From NCBI GenBank assembly GCA_945897655.1, contig CAMDHB010000123.1, positions 1 through 8,981 of the forward strand: a stretch of DNA of 8,981 bases. The letters run 5' to 3'. Made by a program: the position numbers and the translations under genes. Source of the DNA: Pseudorhodobacter antarcticus. GTDB taxonomy: Bacteria > Pseudomonadota > Alphaproteobacteria > Rhodobacterales > Rhodobacteraceae. How positions within the stretch are numbered: position 1 is the stretch's first letter; every line of letters starts with the position of its first letter. The notes below the pieces were generated by a model. The model was not told where the DNA came from, searched no databases, and saw only the letters and a list, made by a program, of their open reading frames with translations. This document shows, in pieces, positions 1 through 7,387 of this stretch.

Positions 1-24
1 GGAAAGGCGGTTTGCCCATCCGGG

Positions 25-720
25 TCATTCGCCGATGGCAAAGACCATAGTCACTGAAGCCGTCACTTCAACCGACCCCGCCTCGACAGGCATGGATGCT
101 GCGTCGGCCATAGTGCGGAACATGGCGCCGGGCATCGGCTCGGGACCACCGCCTTCCTGTATCGACAGAATCGGTCCCAGTTTGGTGCCCGCCGCCTCGG
201 ACAGCAGGGTTGCGATGGCTACGGCATCAGCTACGGCCGCGCGCCGGGCCGCATCTTCGTGGGGGCGGAGGTTTTGCAGGCCAAGGGTCAACCAGTTCAG
301 CGTATTGGCGCCGTCGGCAATGGCTGCATCCAGAACAGCGCCGGTCTGTGCAAGATCGCGAATGCGCACGGTGACGATGTTGGTGGCCACATAGCCTTGC
401 ACCTCGCTGGCCGTGCTTGAGGCATTCATCACCCAATTCGGGTTCAACGACAGGCTGGATGACTGGATATCGCGGTCCTCGACCCCGGCAGCCTTCATCT
501 GCGCGATCACCGCGGTCAGGGCATCGGAGTTGGCTGACATGGCTTCAGTGGCGGTTGCGCCAGTGGTGGTCAGACCCAAGGAGACCGTCGCCAGATCGGG
601 CGTGGTTGCCACTGACCCGGTGCCGGTAACGGTCAGCGTCGGTCGGGTTTCCGCCAGGGCGGGGGCAAGTGCTGCAAGCGACAGGGTCGCGGCAAGGAGG
701 AGGGGCGATACAAAACGCAT
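25..720 (-). CDS. SIMPL (DUF541) domain periplasmic protein
   Basis: A 231-aa protein with a clear Sec signal peptide: basic MR start, hydrophobic residues ~4-20, and an A-L-A signal peptidase I site at residues 21-23, so the mature protein starts near E24. The mature part opens with the family's VTGTGSV motif and continues with a SIMPL/DUF541-like pattern: an 'AGVEDRDIQSSSLSLNP' segment near residues 78-95 and a C-terminal VEVTASVTMVFAI strand. Length is normal for the family (about 230-250 aa). Relatives include E. coli YggE-like proteins, linked to oxidative stress and envelope functions, but the biochemical role is not firmly known. The ATG at 718-720 is preceded by AGAGG about 6 nt upstream, which supports this start. 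It is transcribed divergently from the 941-aa gene at 890. Family assignment is confident; function is not. Confidence 0.9.
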   Translation of the reverse strand: MRFVSPLLLAATLSLAALAPALAETRPTLTVTGTGSVATTPDLATVSLGLTTTGATATEAMSANSDALTAVIAQMKAAGVEDRDIQSSSLSLNPNWVMNASSTASEVQGYVATNIVTVRIRDLAQTGAVLDAAIADGANTLNWLTLGLQNLRPHEDAARRAAVADAVAIATLLSEAAGTKLGPILSIQEGGGPEPMPGAMFRTMADAASMPVEAGSVEVTASVTMVFAIGE

Positions 721-889
721 GGGGTACCTCTGACTGAAGGTGAAACGTTAAACTGCCAGACGCTTGTCGCAGGGCTGTCCCTGATGGTGAAAGGTGTTTT
801 TCTTTCATTCGGCAAAAAGCTGCTGTAGGAAGGCGGCCAAAGCAGGGAACACGTTCCTGTGGCTGTGATGGCTGTGTAAGACCGGATTC
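721..889. promoter_or_regulatory. Divergent intergenic region with two small palindromes
   Basis: This 169-bp gap separates two divergent genes and must carry start signals for both. Two short inverted repeats are visible: CAGGG-ctgt-CCCTG at 770-783, and GGAAC-ac-GTTCC at 846-857, whose outer bases CAGG/CCTG at 843-859 also match with one bulge. The second lies about 33 bp ahead of the ATG at 890, where an operator could sit. I could not find convincing -35/-10 pairs on either strand, and the ribosome site ahead of 890 is weak. The regulatory meaning is inferred from position only. Confidence 0.3.
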
Positions 890-3715
890 ATGAAACCTTC
901 ATTCGCCTTGGACTTTCGCGACGGCGTGATCGCGCTGTTGCACCGCACGTCACGTGGCTGGCAGCAGGTCGGATCAACCCCGGTTGACGCCCCCGATCTG
1001 GGCGAGGCGCTGAGTTATTTGCGGGCAACCGCCTTGGGCCTGTCGCCCCGAGGGGTGTCGACAAAACTGGTCATTCCGAATGAACAGGTGCTCTACACTC
1101 AGGTTCACGCGCCGGGTCCGGATGTGGCCAAGCGCAAGCGCCAGATCAAGGCCGCGTTGGAGGGGCTGACCCCCTACAAGGTGGATGATCTGGTTTATGA
1201 CTGGTGGGGCAGCGGTCCCGAAGTGCATGTGGCCGTGGCCGCCCGCGAAACCCTGGCCGAGGCCGAGGCCTTTGCCGCCGAGCATAGGTTCAACCCGGTA
1301 TCCTTTGTCGCAGCACCTGAAAGTGGTGGCTTTACGGGTGAACCCTTCTTTGGACCATCTGCGCTGGCCGCCACTTTGTTGGCCGATGGCGAAAAGGTTG
1401 AACGCGATCAAGATCCGATTGCCGTGATCGCCCGCGAATACCCGCGCGCCGAACCTGTGCCAGAGCCTGTTCCAGTGCCCGTGCCTGAGGTGGTGGTGCG
1501 TGCACCAGTTGTTACGCCGCCGGAACCCGAGGCCCCGGTTGCAGCAGTCGCTGAACCGGTCGCGGTGGCAGAGGTTGTGCAAGACCCGCCGCAACAGGCC
1601 GAACCAGTGGCCCCACCCGTAGCTGCGCCGGCAGAAGAGGCCCCCCCTGCCCCGCCGGTCGCAAGTATTGATCCAACTCCCGATCCCTTGCCCGACTTTC
1701 GCGCGGCCCGGATGCCTGCGGCAGGCGTCAGCAGTTTTGATCCCAAGACGATGTCGGACCTTGTGGACGAGGCGCCGATGGCGGTTGATGTGGCCGATGA
1801 CCTGCCCGAGGTTGCGCCCCTTGCGGAACCCGTGGAAGCGCCTGTTGCTGCCGAGCGAGCCCCGATTGCACCGCCCATTGACCCGCTTCCCGCCGAGCCG
1901 CGCTTTTCCAGCCGCCGCACCCCTGCGCCCGAAGTTGTGCCAAACCCGGTGGAGCCCGATCCAGCGCCCGAGGTCGTAGAACCCAAGGCGGCCCCGGTTG
2001 CATCAATTAAAGCCAGCATGACCGATTTCGCGGCCGCCGCAGCGGCGGCCAAGGCCAGAAAGACGCCCCCGGTTGGCCCAGCACCGTCCCAGCGTCCGTC
2101 GGTTCCGCGTCCGACGCTGGCACGCCCGCCTGCGCCCCTACCTTCGGCCACGCGCGAGACTGTACCTTTCCCGGCAAAGGGTGCGGCTACAAAGGCGCCC
2201 AAGCCTGCGGTCACGGCGGCAGGTATTGCCGGACTGAAGCGCGAACTCAATGTAGTGCCGCTTCCCAAGGCGGCGACCACGACAGCGCCACCCGTGATGA
2301 CCAAGGGTGGTGCCACGGGTCTGGATGGCCGCCCCTTGGCGGTGCGCGGCAAGCCCCGCTATCTGGGCCTGATCCTGACCGCGATCTTGCTGTTGGCGCT
2401 GGCCTTGGTGGCTGCCTGGTCCAACCTATACCTGAGTTCCAACGAACCTGCATCAAGCGATGCGCCCGCACCCAATGCGGTGGCGGCGGTGACACCTGAG
2501 GAGGCTGCACCAGCCGCCGTGGCAGCGGCCCTGCCCGAGGTGTTGCCCACGATTGAAGATGAGAGTCTTGCCGATGGTCAGGACCCGGCATTGATCACGG
2601 AAACGATTCCGGACGACGTTCAGCCGGAGACTGTGGTGGCAGCGGTGCCCGAAGCTGCCGCCCCCATTGCGGAAGTGGTAACCGAAACCGCAGCGCCCCT
2701 GCCCGAACCTGCGCCCGATACGAGCGTGGTGACGGATGCCGCCATTGCCGCCACCCCCGGCAACGACCCGCAAGACGAGATTTTTCTGGCCGCAGCCGAC
2801 ACGCCGCCCCAAACCTCGGACCCGCTGGTTCTGCCGCAGGTCGTGGCGGGCAGTGATCCGCCGCCGGAAGCGGCCCTTCCGCCGCCGCCGTTTGGAACGG
2901 TTTACGCCTTTGATGCCGATGGACGCATCCAACCAACGCCCGAGGGGATTTTGACGCCCGAGGGCGTTCTTCTTATTGCGGGCCCCCCGAAGCTTGTACC
3001 ACCAACCCGGCCAGCCGAACTGGTCGTTGCCGATCCCGCCGTGGCCGCTGTGACAGAGGCCGCTTTGCCGGACCCGGCCTTGGCTGGCAAGAAACCCCGC
3101 TCACGACCACCCGAACTGGTCGAGGATGCAGCGACGGCGGATCAGCAGGGCGAGGTTCTGGCACCCGATCCGAACAGCCGATTTGCCTCCCTTCGCCCGC
3201 AGCAACGCCCCGAGGCCCTGACCGTTGCGGCAAGTGCTGACGCCATCGGAGACGCCTCGCTTGCGGCAAATGGCATTCAGGGCAGCACCAGTGAACTGGC
3301 CGTTGCGGTATCTCGCATTCCGGCGGCGCGGCCAAGCGGCATGGAACAGGCGGTGGATGCCGCCGTGGCCGCAGCCGTTCAGGCCCCCGAACCAGAGGAA
3401 CAGGTCGCTGAAGCGGCCCCTGAAGCCGATGCCGAGCCGGAAGTGGAAGCTGCGGTGACGCGGATACCGACCAATGCATCGGTTGCGCGGCAGGCCACGA
3501 CGAAGAACGCGCTGAACCTGTCGCGCGTGGCACTTTTGGGCATCTTCTCCTCATCTTCGGGGCGCTATGCGATGATCCGGCAGCCCGGGGGGGGTGTGAA
3601 AAAGGTGGTCGTGGGCGACACGATAGACGGCGGCGATATCGCGGCCATCAGTGCCACCTCGGTAGAATACCGCAAGGGTGGCCGGATGGTGACCCTGTCC
3701 TTGCCGACGGGCTGA
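890..3715 (+). CDS. Single-pass membrane protein: PilM/GspL-like N-domain plus GspC/PilP-like HR C-domain
   Basis: A 941-aa protein of unusual layout. Residues ~1-155 resemble the N-terminal part of the actin-like fold of PilM/GspL: an F-A-L-D-F opening, a 'KLVIPNEQVLYTQV' strand, 'ALEGLTPY' (89-96) followed by a D-DW-W segment, and 'AAPESGGFTGEPFF' (141-154). Residues ~185-485 are a Pro/Ala/Val/Glu-rich linker. One transmembrane helix lies at ~492-510, preceded by basic K488/R490, predicting N-in/C-out. A second low-complexity stretch follows (~512-870). Residues ~877-941 look like the HR beta-barrel of GspC or PilP: 'ALLGIF', a V-G-D at 908-910, then an 'AISATSVEYRKGGR' turn and a final TLSLP strand. 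In type II secretion and type IV pili such domains sit in separate inner-membrane proteins that connect to the secretin. No gsp or pil genes flank it. The domain calls come from reading motifs, not a profile search. The start is the first ATG, with a weak RBS. Automated pipelines may mislabel such Ala/Pro-rich proteins. Confidence 0.8.
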   Translation: MKPSFALDFRDGVIALLHRTSRGWQQVGSTPVDAPDLGEALSYLRATALGLSPRGVSTKLVIPNEQVLYTQVHAPGPDVAKRKRQIKAALEGLTPYKVDDLVYDWWGSGPEVHVAVAARETLAEAEAFAAEHRFNPVSFVAAPESGGFTGEPFFGPSALAATLLADGEKVERDQDPIAVIAREYPRAEPVPEPVPVPVPEVVVRAPVVTPPEPEAPVAAVAEPVAVAEVVQDPPQQAEPVAPPVAAPAEEAPPAPPVASIDPTPDPLPDFRAARMPAAGVSSFDPKTMSDLVDEAPMAVDVADDLPEVAPLAEPVEAPVAAERAPIAPPIDPLPAEPRFSSRRTPAPEVVPNPVEPDPAPEVVEPKAAPVASIKASMTDFAAAAAAAKARKTPPVGPAPSQRPSVPRPTLARPPAPLPSATRETVPFPAKGAATKAPKPAVTAAGIAGLKRELNVVPLPKAATTTAPPVMTKGGATGLDGRPLAVRGKPRYLGLILTAILLLALALVAAWSNLYLSSNEPASSDAPAPNAVAAVTPEEAAPAAVAAALPEVLPTIEDESLADGQDPALITETIPDDVQPETVVAAVPEAAAPIAEVVTETAAPLPEPAPDTSVVTDAAIAATPGNDPQDEIFLAAADTPPQTSDPLVLPQVVAGSDPPPEAALPPPPFGTVYAFDADGRIQPTPEGILTPEGVLLIAGPPKLVPPTRPAELVVADPAVAAVTEAALPDPALAGKKPRSRPPELVEDAATADQQGEVLAPDPNSRFASLRPQQRPEALTVAASADAIGDASLAANGIQGSTSELAVAVSRIPAARPSGMEQAVDAAVAAAVQAPEPEEQVAEAAPEADAEPEVEAAVTRIPTNASVARQATTKNALNLSRVALLGIFSSSSGRYAMIRQPGGGVKKVVVGDTIDGGDIAAISATSVEYRKGGRMVTLSLPTG

Positions 3716-3733
3716 CCCACCCTCTCTCGCCTG

Positions 3734-3752
3734 GGCCGAATATTGGCCTTTT
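3734..3752 (+). terminator. Weak candidate terminator after the 941-aa gene
   Basis: GGCC-gaatatt-GGCC followed directly by TTTT lies 18 bp after the TGA of the upstream gene. The stem is only 4 bp, plus a possible G-T pair, so it would be a poor intrinsic terminator. A second imperfect hairpin, ATTCC (3754-3758) with GGAAT (3770-3774), is also followed by TTTT (3777-3780) and could contribute. Placement is right but the structures are weak. Confidence 0.25.
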
Positions 3753-3780
3753 CATTCCGGACTGACGGTGGAATAGTTTT

Positions 3781-3815
3781 ATCGTCCCAAAATGCGCACA
3801 TTTCGTGCATCGTCC
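3781..3815 (+). repeat. Direct and inverted repeats in the antiporter leader
   Basis: The heptamer ATCGTCC occurs at 3781-3787 and again at 3809-3815, 28 bp apart. Between them lies a small inverted repeat, GCAC-atttc-GTGC (3796-3808), with outer AT/AT pairs. The block ends 14 bp before the antiporter start codon and just ahead of its AAGGG ribosome site (3820-3824). It could be a binding site or leader hairpin. With such short arms it could equally be chance. Confidence 0.3.
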
Positions 3816-3829
3816 TATGAAGGGTCGCG

Positions 3830-5686
3830 ATGGAAAATTTCTTGTTGCAAGCGTCGATTTACCTCGGCGCCGCTGTTCTGGTGGTACCTTTGTCGGTGCG
3901 TCTGGGGTTGGGGTCTGTGCTGGGCTACCTTGCCGCAGGCATACTGATGGGCCCGGTTCTGGGCCTTGCCGGCGCGGAAGCCAGTGATTTGCAGCACTTC
4001 GCCGAGTTTGGCGTGGTCTTGATGCTGTTCCTGATCGGGTTGGAACTGGAGCCCCGCGCGCTGTGGGACATGCGGCACAAACTGCTGGGCATGGGCGGTA
4101 TGCAGGTCGGGCTGACCGTGGTGGTCGTGGCCGTGGCCCTGCTGGCATTGGGGCAGGCCTGGCAGGTGGCGGTGATCATCGGGATGATGGGGGCGATGTC
4201 ATCGACCGCCATCGTGCTGCAAACCCTGTCCGAAAAGGATCTGATGCGCACCGGCGGCGGGCGGGCGTCGTTTGCCGTGCTTTTGGCGCAGGATCTGGCC
4301 GTGGTGCCGATCCTGGCGGTGATGCCCTTGCTGGCGATATCCTCGATCGGGATCGACAGCCATGCAACGACGGAAGGCATGGCACAACCAATCATCACGC
4401 TAGTCCAGACCCTGCCCGCTTGGGCCGTGACCCTGCTGACGCTGGCCATTGTGGCGGGCATCATTCTGGCGGGGAATTACCTGAGCCGCCCGATCTTTCG
4501 CTTTGTCCATGCCGCCCATCTGCCGGAAATGTCGACCTTCATTTCGCTGCTCTTGGTGATGGGGATTGCGTTTTTGATGATGCTTGTGGGCCTCTCGCCC
4601 GCGCTTGGCACATTTGTGGCGGGGGTGGTTCTGGCAAACTCGGAGTTCCGCCACCAGTTGGAGGCGGATTTGCAGCCGTTCAAGGGGCTGCTTTTGGGGC
4701 TGTTCTTCATGACCGTGGGGGTCGGGATCAACTTCTTGCTGCTGGTCCAATCACCGTTTCTGATCTTTGGGCTGGTCTTGGGGCTTATCGCGCTGAAGGC
4801 GGCTGTGCTGTTCTTCGTGGCGCTGGTCTTCCGGATGGAGCGGCGGGACAAAGTGCTGTTGACCCTTGGCATGGCGCAGGGAGGCGAGTTTGGCTTTCTG
4901 ATCCTGACAGTGGGCCTGAGCGAGGGTGCCCTCAGCCTTGAGGTGGCGCAGATCGCGCAATTGGTCATTGGCCTGTCGATGCTGCTGACGCCGCTGCTGT
5001 TCCTGGGGTACGAGGCTGTTTCAAAGCGTTTGGCGACACTGACCTCGACCCAGGACGCCGACGAGATTGACGAACAGGGCGCGGTCATCATCGCCGGAAT
5101 TGGCCGTTTTGGGCAGGTCGTCAACCGGCTGGTGCGGCATTCGGGGCTGAAGACGGTGGTTCTAGACTCGGATATCGGCATCATCGAGACGATGCGCCGG
5201 TTTGGGGTCAAGGGGTTCTTTGGCGACCCGAACCGGCCTGAATTGCTGGAGGCGGCCGGCATCATGAAGGCGCAGGTGCTGGTGGTGGCGGTCGACAACA
5301 AGGAAAAGGCGATCGAGATTGTGCGCCATGTCCGCGCCCGACGCCCCGACATCCACATCGTGGCCCGGGCCCGCGACCGGGTGCATGTCTATGAACTGTT
5401 TCAGGCCGGTGCCAATGACATCGTGCGCGAAACCTTTGACAGTTCGTTACGCGCAGGGCGGTATGTCTTGGAAAACATGGGGTTTACCGATTACGAGGCG
5501 GCCACCCTGTCGCAGGCCTTTTTCCGATTGGACCGCGCCGGAATGCGTGCCCTGGCCGAGGTCTGGGTGCCCGGCCTGCGGTCTGACATGAACCCCGCCT
5601 ACATTGCCAAGGCCAAGGAACTGGACCGCGAAATGGAGTCGGAGTTGATCAAGGAGTTGGACGAGGCGCGGCCAAAGCGGGCTTAG
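3830..5686 (+). CDS. kefB: Kef-type monovalent cation:proton antiporter (CPA2) with RCK domain
   Basis: A 618-aa inner-membrane protein that exchanges K+ (or Na+) for H+. The first ~400 residues are hydrophobic with many transmembrane helices and carry CPA2 signatures: 'SSTAIVLQTL', a Q154-D155 pair in 'LLAQDLAVVPIL' (the conserved ion-site acidic residue in this family), and 'RHQLEADLQPFKGLLLG', close to the Kef H-x-L-E-x-D loop. From ~418 a Rossmann-type RCK/TrkA-N domain begins with GIGRFGQ (G423, G425, G428) and a following VVLDSD strand, as expected for nucleotide-regulated gating. Length is close to E. coli KefB/KefC (~600-620). No KefF/KefG-type oxidoreductase subunit is seen nearby, so glutathione gating of the E. 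coli type cannot be assumed. AAGGG at 3820-3824, 5 nt from the ATG, supports the start. The TAG stop (5684-5686) interlocks with the cobT stop on the other strand. The kefB versus kefC label is arbitrary at this resolution. Confidence 0.93.
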   Translation: MENFLLQASIYLGAAVLVVPLSVRLGLGSVLGYLAAGILMGPVLGLAGAEASDLQHFAEFGVVLMLFLIGLELEPRALWDMRHKLLGMGGMQVGLTVVVVAVALLALGQAWQVAVIIGMMGAMSSTAIVLQTLSEKDLMRTGGGRASFAVLLAQDLAVVPILAVMPLLAISSIGIDSHATTEGMAQPIITLVQTLPAWAVTLLTLAIVAGIILAGNYLSRPIFRFVHAAHLPEMSTFISLLLVMGIAFLMMLVGLSPALGTFVAGVVLANSEFRHQLEADLQPFKGLLLGLFFMTVGVGINFLLLVQSPFLIFGLVLGLIALKAAVLFFVALVFRMERRDKVLLTLGMAQGGEFGFLILTVGLSEGALSLEVAQIAQLVIGLSMLLTPLLFLGYEAVSKRLATLTSTQDADEIDEQGAVIIAGIGRFGQVVNRLVRHSGLKTVVLDSDIGIIETMRRFGVKGFFGDPNRPELLEAAGIMKAQVLVVAVDNKEKAIEIVRHVRARRPDIHIVARARDRVHVYELFQAGANDIVRETFDSSLRAGRYVLENMGFTDYEAATLSQAFFRLDRAGMRALAEVWVPGLRSDMNPAYIAKAKELDREMESELIKELDEARPKRA

Positions 5687-6684
5687 CCTTCGGCCACACC
5701 CGCCTCGGCGAAGGTGGCCATGCCGGAATGGCAGGCTGCCGCCGCTTTTAGGATGCCAATGGCCAAGGCGGCGCCAGACCCCTCACCCAGACGCAGGCCC
5801 AGGTTCAGAAGCGGGGCCTTGCCAAGGGCGGTCAACAACCGGGCATGGCCGGATTCGGCGCTGACATGGGCGGCGACGGTGTGCTCCAGGGCAGTTGGGT
5901 TGGCGGCCTGCAACACCGCTGCGGCGGCGCATGCGATGAAGCCGTCCAGCAGAACCGGAATGCGCAGGGTCCGGGCGCGCAGCATCGCGCCTGTCATGGC
6001 GGCAATTTCGCGCCCGCCAAGGCAACGCAACACTTCAAAAGGTTCACGCGAGGGGTGACGGGCTAGTCCCGCCGCCACGGCACCGGCCTTCCGCGACAAA
6101 CCGGCGTCATCCACCCCGGTACCCCGGCCAACCCAATCCTGTGGCGCACCGCCGAACAGCGCGCAGGCGATGGCGGCGGCAGAGGTGGTGTTGCCGATCC
6201 CCATTTCTCCGGGCACCAGCAGGTCTGCTTGGGGGTCAACGGCATCCCATCCAGTTTGCAGCGCAGCCAGCAAATCCTGCTCGCTCATCGCCCCGGCTTG
6301 GGTAAAGTCGTGGGTTGGGCGATCAAGGTCAATCGCGTCAACCGTCATGGTGGCACCGAAACAGGCCGCCAACTGGTTGATCGCCGCCCCGCCGTGACGA
6401 AAGTTGGCCACCATCTGCACGGTGACTTCGGCCGGAAAGGCCGACACACTTTGCGCTACAACCCCATGATTCCCAGCAAAAATCGCGACTTGCGGGCGCT
6501 GAATACGCGGCGTCGCCGTGCCCTGCCAACCGGCCAACCAGATGGCCAAGATTTCAAGCTGCCCCAGCGCGCCCAGCGGTTTGGTCAGCGTCGCGTTGCG
6601 GGCTGTGGCGGCAGCGGTCGCTGCGGCATCGGGCTTGGGCAACTGGGTCAGCAGAGTGCGAAAATCTTGTAAGGTCAGGGTCAT
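5683..6684 (-). CDS. cobT: Nicotinate-nucleotide--dimethylbenzimidazole phosphoribosyltransferase
   Basis: CobT moves the phosphoribosyl group of nicotinate mononucleotide onto 5,6-dimethylbenzimidazole, giving alpha-ribazole 5'-phosphate for the lower ligand of cobalamin. It is cytoplasmic and belongs to nucleotide-loop assembly. With the ATG at 6682-6684 the protein is 333 aa, normal for the family, and begins MTLTLQDFRTLL. Family motifs: 'KPLGALGQLE' near the N-terminus, 'IFAGNHGV', 'GEMGIGNTTSAAA', and the C-terminal 'LGLRLGEGSGAALA', whose glutamate (E301 here) corresponds to the catalytic glutamate known from Salmonella CobT (E317). The tail 'MATFAEAGVAEG' is also typical. The frame stays open 66 codons further to 6882, but that extension crosses the carD terminator and the carD coding end and does not look like protein, so the internal start is preferred. 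The ribosome site is weak. No cobS or other cobalamin gene lies in the window. Confidence 0.94.
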   Translation of the reverse strand: MTLTLQDFRTLLTQLPKPDAAATAAATARNATLTKPLGALGQLEILAIWLAGWQGTATPRIQRPQVAIFAGNHGVVAQSVSAFPAEVTVQMVANFRHGGAAINQLAACFGATMTVDAIDLDRPTHDFTQAGAMSEQDLLAALQTGWDAVDPQADLLVPGEMGIGNTTSAAAIACALFGGAPQDWVGRGTGVDDAGLSRKAGAVAAGLARHPSREPFEVLRCLGGREIAAMTGAMLRARTLRIPVLLDGFIACAAAAVLQAANPTALEHTVAAHVSAESGHARLLTALGKAPLLNLGLRLGEGSGAALAIGILKAAAACHSGMATFAEAGVAEG

Positions 6685-6774
6685 GGGGTCCAACTGCACA
6701 GGTGATTGCCCGTTGCTATCGCGGCCCTCAGTGGTTTGCCAGACAGGGCAGACCATCTGGCCCACATTTCCGAC
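6685..6774 (-). promoter_or_regulatory. Region ahead of cobT with a B12-box-like hairpin
   Basis: This short gap between the carD terminator and the cobT start must carry any promoter dedicated to cobT, but no clear -35/-10 pair is visible. At 6747-6762 the minus strand reads GGCCAGATGGTCTGCC, which matches 11 of 16 positions of the cobalamin-riboswitch B12 box as I remember it (AGCCAGGAGACCTGCC). The same segment can form a CCAGA/TCTGG stem. The other conserved riboswitch blocks that should lie upstream are not seen, because that space is occupied by the terminator and the end of carD. A full riboswitch is therefore not supported. Confidence 0.2.
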
Positions 6775-6810
6775 AAAAGAAAACGGCGGCCCACACGGGA
6801 CCGCCGCTTT
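6775..6810 (-). terminator. Strong Rho-independent terminator of carD
   Basis: On the minus strand, starting 17 nt after the carD stop, CGGCGG-t-CCC pairs with GGG-CCGCCG around a GTGT loop. This gives nine GC pairs with a single bulged T. Flanking AAA/TTT can extend the stem, and the hairpin is followed by TTTTCTTTT. This is a textbook intrinsic terminator and separates carD from cobT transcription. Confidence 0.9.
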
Positions 6811-6826
6811 ACGATGGAAAACCAGA

Positions 6827-7336
6827 TCAGGCGGCGCGGCCGACCAGAACTTCGCCCACGCGGCGCTGGGCGCCAGCTTCATCGGACCCTGCCACAGCGG
6901 CCACTTCGCGCGTCAAACGCTCCAGCGCAGCCTCATACAACTGACGTTCGGAATAGCTTTGCTCGCGCTGGTCGTCGCTGCGGTGCAGATCGCGGACCAC
7001 CTCGGCAATCGCCATCAGATCGCCCGAGTTGATCTTCTGCTCATATTCCTGGGCCCGGCGCGACCACATCGCCCGCTTGACCCGCGCTTTGCCTTTGAGG
7101 GTATCCAGCGCCTTGGTCACCACATCGGGGGTGGAAAGTGAGCGCATGCCAATCTCGGTCGCCTTGTGGGTCGGAACCCGCAGGGTCATCTTGTCCTTTT
7201 CAAATGAGATGACGAACAGTTCAAGCCGCATGCCTGCGATCTCTTGCTCTTCGATCGAGATGATGCGACCCACGCCATGCGCAGGGTACACCACAAACTC
7301 GTTGGGGTGGAATTCAAGCTTCTTGATCTTGGTCAT
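6827..7336 (-). CDS. carD: CarD/CdnL-family RNA polymerase-binding transcription regulator
   Basis: A 169-aa CarD-family protein. Residues ~8-65 form the RNA polymerase beta-subunit interacting (Tudor-like) domain, with the hallmark 'VVYPAHGVGRI' and a following strand-rich segment ending in 'MTLRVP'. The remainder is a helical DNA-contacting domain containing 'KRAMWSRRAQEYEQKINSGD', where the tryptophan (W91 here) corresponds to the residue known to wedge into the upstream edge of the open promoter. The family stabilises open complexes; in alphaproteobacteria it affects rRNA and many other promoters, and in Rhodobacter sphaeroides it has been reported to repress its own promoter. The ATG (7334-7336) has an excellent GAGGAAG ribosome site 7 nt upstream (7344-7350). 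A strong terminator follows the gene and its own candidate promoter lies ~150 bp ahead. Length is typical for the group. Confidence 0.96.
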   Translation of the reverse strand: MTKIKKLEFHPNEFVVYPAHGVGRIISIEEQEIAGMRLELFVISFEKDKMTLRVPTHKATEIGMRSLSTPDVVTKALDTLKGKARVKRAMWSRRAQEYEQKINSGDLMAIAEVVRDLHRSDDQREQSYSERQLYEAALERLTREVAAVAGSDEAGAQRRVGEVLVGRAA

Positions 7337-7387
7337 TCAGTCGCTTCCTCAGGGGCTATGCCCGTTGCACACGATAGTTGGACGCCA

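Noticed and set aside
1408..2352. A 314-aa open frame antisense to the linker of the 941-aa gene
   Set aside because: Its Gly/Ala/Ser/Thr-only composition mirrors the low-complexity GC-rich sense strand, and no family motif or ribosome site is visible.
4063..4941. A 292-aa plus-strand frame inside the antiporter gene
   Set aside because: It is a frame-shifted shadow of a strongly recognisable antiporter reading frame, with Gly/Asp/Arg-rich nonsense composition.
4477..5358. A 293-aa minus-strand frame inside the antiporter gene
   Set aside because: Ser/Thr/Pro/Arg-rich antisense shadow with no recognisable protein features.
6685..6882. A 66-codon N-terminal extension of cobT
   Set aside because: It overlaps the carD terminator and the end of carD, does not resemble CobT N-termini, and the 333-aa form already has normal family length.
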